From Bacteroidota bacterium (GTDB taxonomy: Bacteria > Bacteroidota > Ignavibacteria > UBA10030 > SZUA-254), in NCBI GenBank assembly GCA_030019075.1, contig JASEHD010000010.1, positions 1 through 42,913 of the forward strand: DNA of 42,913 nt, written 5' to 3'. Position numbers and translations under genes: made by a program. Shown here piece by piece: positions 42,230 through 42,913 of this stretch (positions are counted from its first letter, which is position 1; each line of letters opens with the position of its first letter). The notes under the pieces are model-generated. The model worked only from the letters and a program-made list of their open reading frames with translations. It was not told where the DNA came from and made no database searches.

Positions 42230-42781
42230 TCAGGTTATCAAACCCATGTTTCCATAGATAATCCGGGTTGCCTTGACCTTTACATGCGCAAGAAGAAACA
42301 CATCCTTGATATTTGGTGCCATCAAGAGTCTGTCAACTGAAACGAAAATTTTTGTAATTAAATTGTCGTCTTCAAGTAGACAAAAGAATGGTATTTCATC
42401 GCTGGAGGGTGAAATACCATTTGGTAATTCTTTAGATTCTTTCGGATACCTGAGGGCATCGAATAGTGTTTTAAGTTGGTTATCGATGTCACCACCTCTT
42501 GTGATAAGACCTCCTATTGGACCTGGCCTTAATAAGGTTATATCGATCTCTGCATGCAAACATAGTGCTTGGCAAACCAACACGGCGAAATCAAAACCCG
42601 CTACTCGTCGAACGACTGATATCTCTTTGGGAGGGAAATTCAAGTACTCACGATGTTCCAACAACGGAATGTAATTCCAAAGCTCTTTGATCTGAGAATG
42701 CAACTGTTTGCGAATCGAATGTTTCACTTGTACCGTTCCATTCGAAGGTAATGGACCTTGATATGTCAGTCTAAATTCCAT
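42230..42781 (-). CDS. RusA-like protein of unknown function
   Basis: The 183-residue protein (from ATG 42781) begins MEFRLTYQGPLPSNGTVQVK and contains GGDIDNQLKTLFDALRYP near 96-113. The spacing of Asp98, Asp100, Lys104 and Asp108 resembles the D.DN..K...D.L core of RusA-type Holliday-junction resolvases. The rest is not recognisable. Upstream, the open frame continues 40 codons but reads through a TATAAT-like -10 sequence near 42894, so the shorter start is preferred. It is the last gene in the window and may belong to an accessory region. Confidence 0.6.
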   Translation of the reverse strand: MEFRLTYQGPLPSNGTVQVKHSIRKQLHSQIKELWNYIPLLEHREYLNFPPKEISVVRRVAGFDFAVLVCQALCLHAEIDITLLRPGPIGGLITRGGDIDNQLKTLFDALRYPKESKELPNGISPSSDEIPFFCLLEDDNLITKIFVSVDRLLMAPNIKDVFLLAHVKVKATRIIYGNMGLIT

Positions 42782-42913
42782 TAGTTCGTTAGTCCGTAAT
42801 AAGGTTGTAGGTGTCGAAAAATATTCAGTTTTGAATGCTACTGAGAATGCTATTAGTGAAATAACGACAAATGTCGCCTCAGAAATGATTAAATTATACA
42901 AAAAAACTGAGGT

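Noticed and set aside
42215-42240. Possible integron attC-like site near the RusA-like gene end
   Set aside because: GTTATAC does not match the GTTRRRY core, and no matching RYYYAAC partner with correct spacing was seen.
1-42913. CRISPR array
   Set aside because: No regularly spaced direct repeats of CRISPR size were seen and no cas-like gene was recognised.

Overview
The window is a stretch of a bacterial chromosome of moderate-to-low GC, packed with genes mostly on the minus strand. The gene set points to the Bacteroidota / Ignavibacteriota (Chlorobi-like) neighbourhood. It includes a GWxTD-domain protein next to an Omp85 protein, a VOR/KOR-type 2-oxoacid:ferredoxin oxidoreductase, GTP-dependent PEP carboxykinase, the small PurS subunit, and short GC-rich hairpin repeats between genes. 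This placement is inferred from gene content; there is no 16S gene here.

Layout. 1-6.5 kb: central carbon metabolism on the minus strand (oxidoreductase ferredoxin, alpha and truncated beta subunits; PEP carboxykinase; a 4-hydroxybutyrate/acetate-type CoA-transferase; alanine dehydrogenase), then panD. 7.2-8.5 kb: plus-strand LOG-family and Nudix genes. 8.5-9.3 kb: a non-coding block with palindromes, tRNA-Gly(CCC), a valine-like tRNA whose anticodon stem is six base pairs too long, tRNA-Val(TAC) and a decayed copy of the long-stem tRNA. 9.3-13.2 kb: a nucleotide-sugar-epimerase-like gene, SpoU methyltransferase and RNase HI, then ndk and sucD. 13.2-14.5 kb: an unusual two-gene module with a PD-(D/E)XK nuclease. 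14.6-18.1 kb: a tight operon purC-psd-pssA-purS-purQ-tatA (purines, phosphatidylethanolamine, protein export). 18.2-20.1 kb: tRNA-Gln and tRNA-Glu, a long hairpin, and cstA. 20.2-31 kb: a long minus-strand run dominated by envelope functions (Omp85 protein, GWxTD protein, cdsA, CPBP protease, DUF3108 protein, glycosyltransferase 9), with rnhB, yraN, rimO and a deoxyhypusine-synthase-like gene. 31.2-33.1 kb: dnaG with a clear terminator. 33.2-37.4 kb: a plus-strand signalling cluster: a multi-PAS histidine kinase with a degenerate receiver domain, a NarL-type regulator and a receiver-only protein, with a perfect 18-bp palindrome between the last two. 37.4-42.9 kb: an accessory region with three gene remnants (efflux adaptor, tyrosine recombinase, M24 peptidase) among an intact M24 peptidase, catalase, a DmeF-type metal exporter and a RusA-like protein.

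How it works together. The oxidoreductase, CoA-transferase, alanine dehydrogenase, PEP carboxykinase and succinyl-CoA ligase genes suit an organism fermenting or oxidising amino acids through acyl-CoA and ferredoxin chemistry. Catalase and a metal exporter suggest exposure to oxygen and metals.

The most unusual items are the long-anticodon-stem tRNA and its decayed copy, the nuclease pair, the kinase with Glu in place of its receiver Asp, and two bulged hairpins each followed by the same 12-base sequence beside tRNA genes. All statements rest on reading the sequence; no database search was run.
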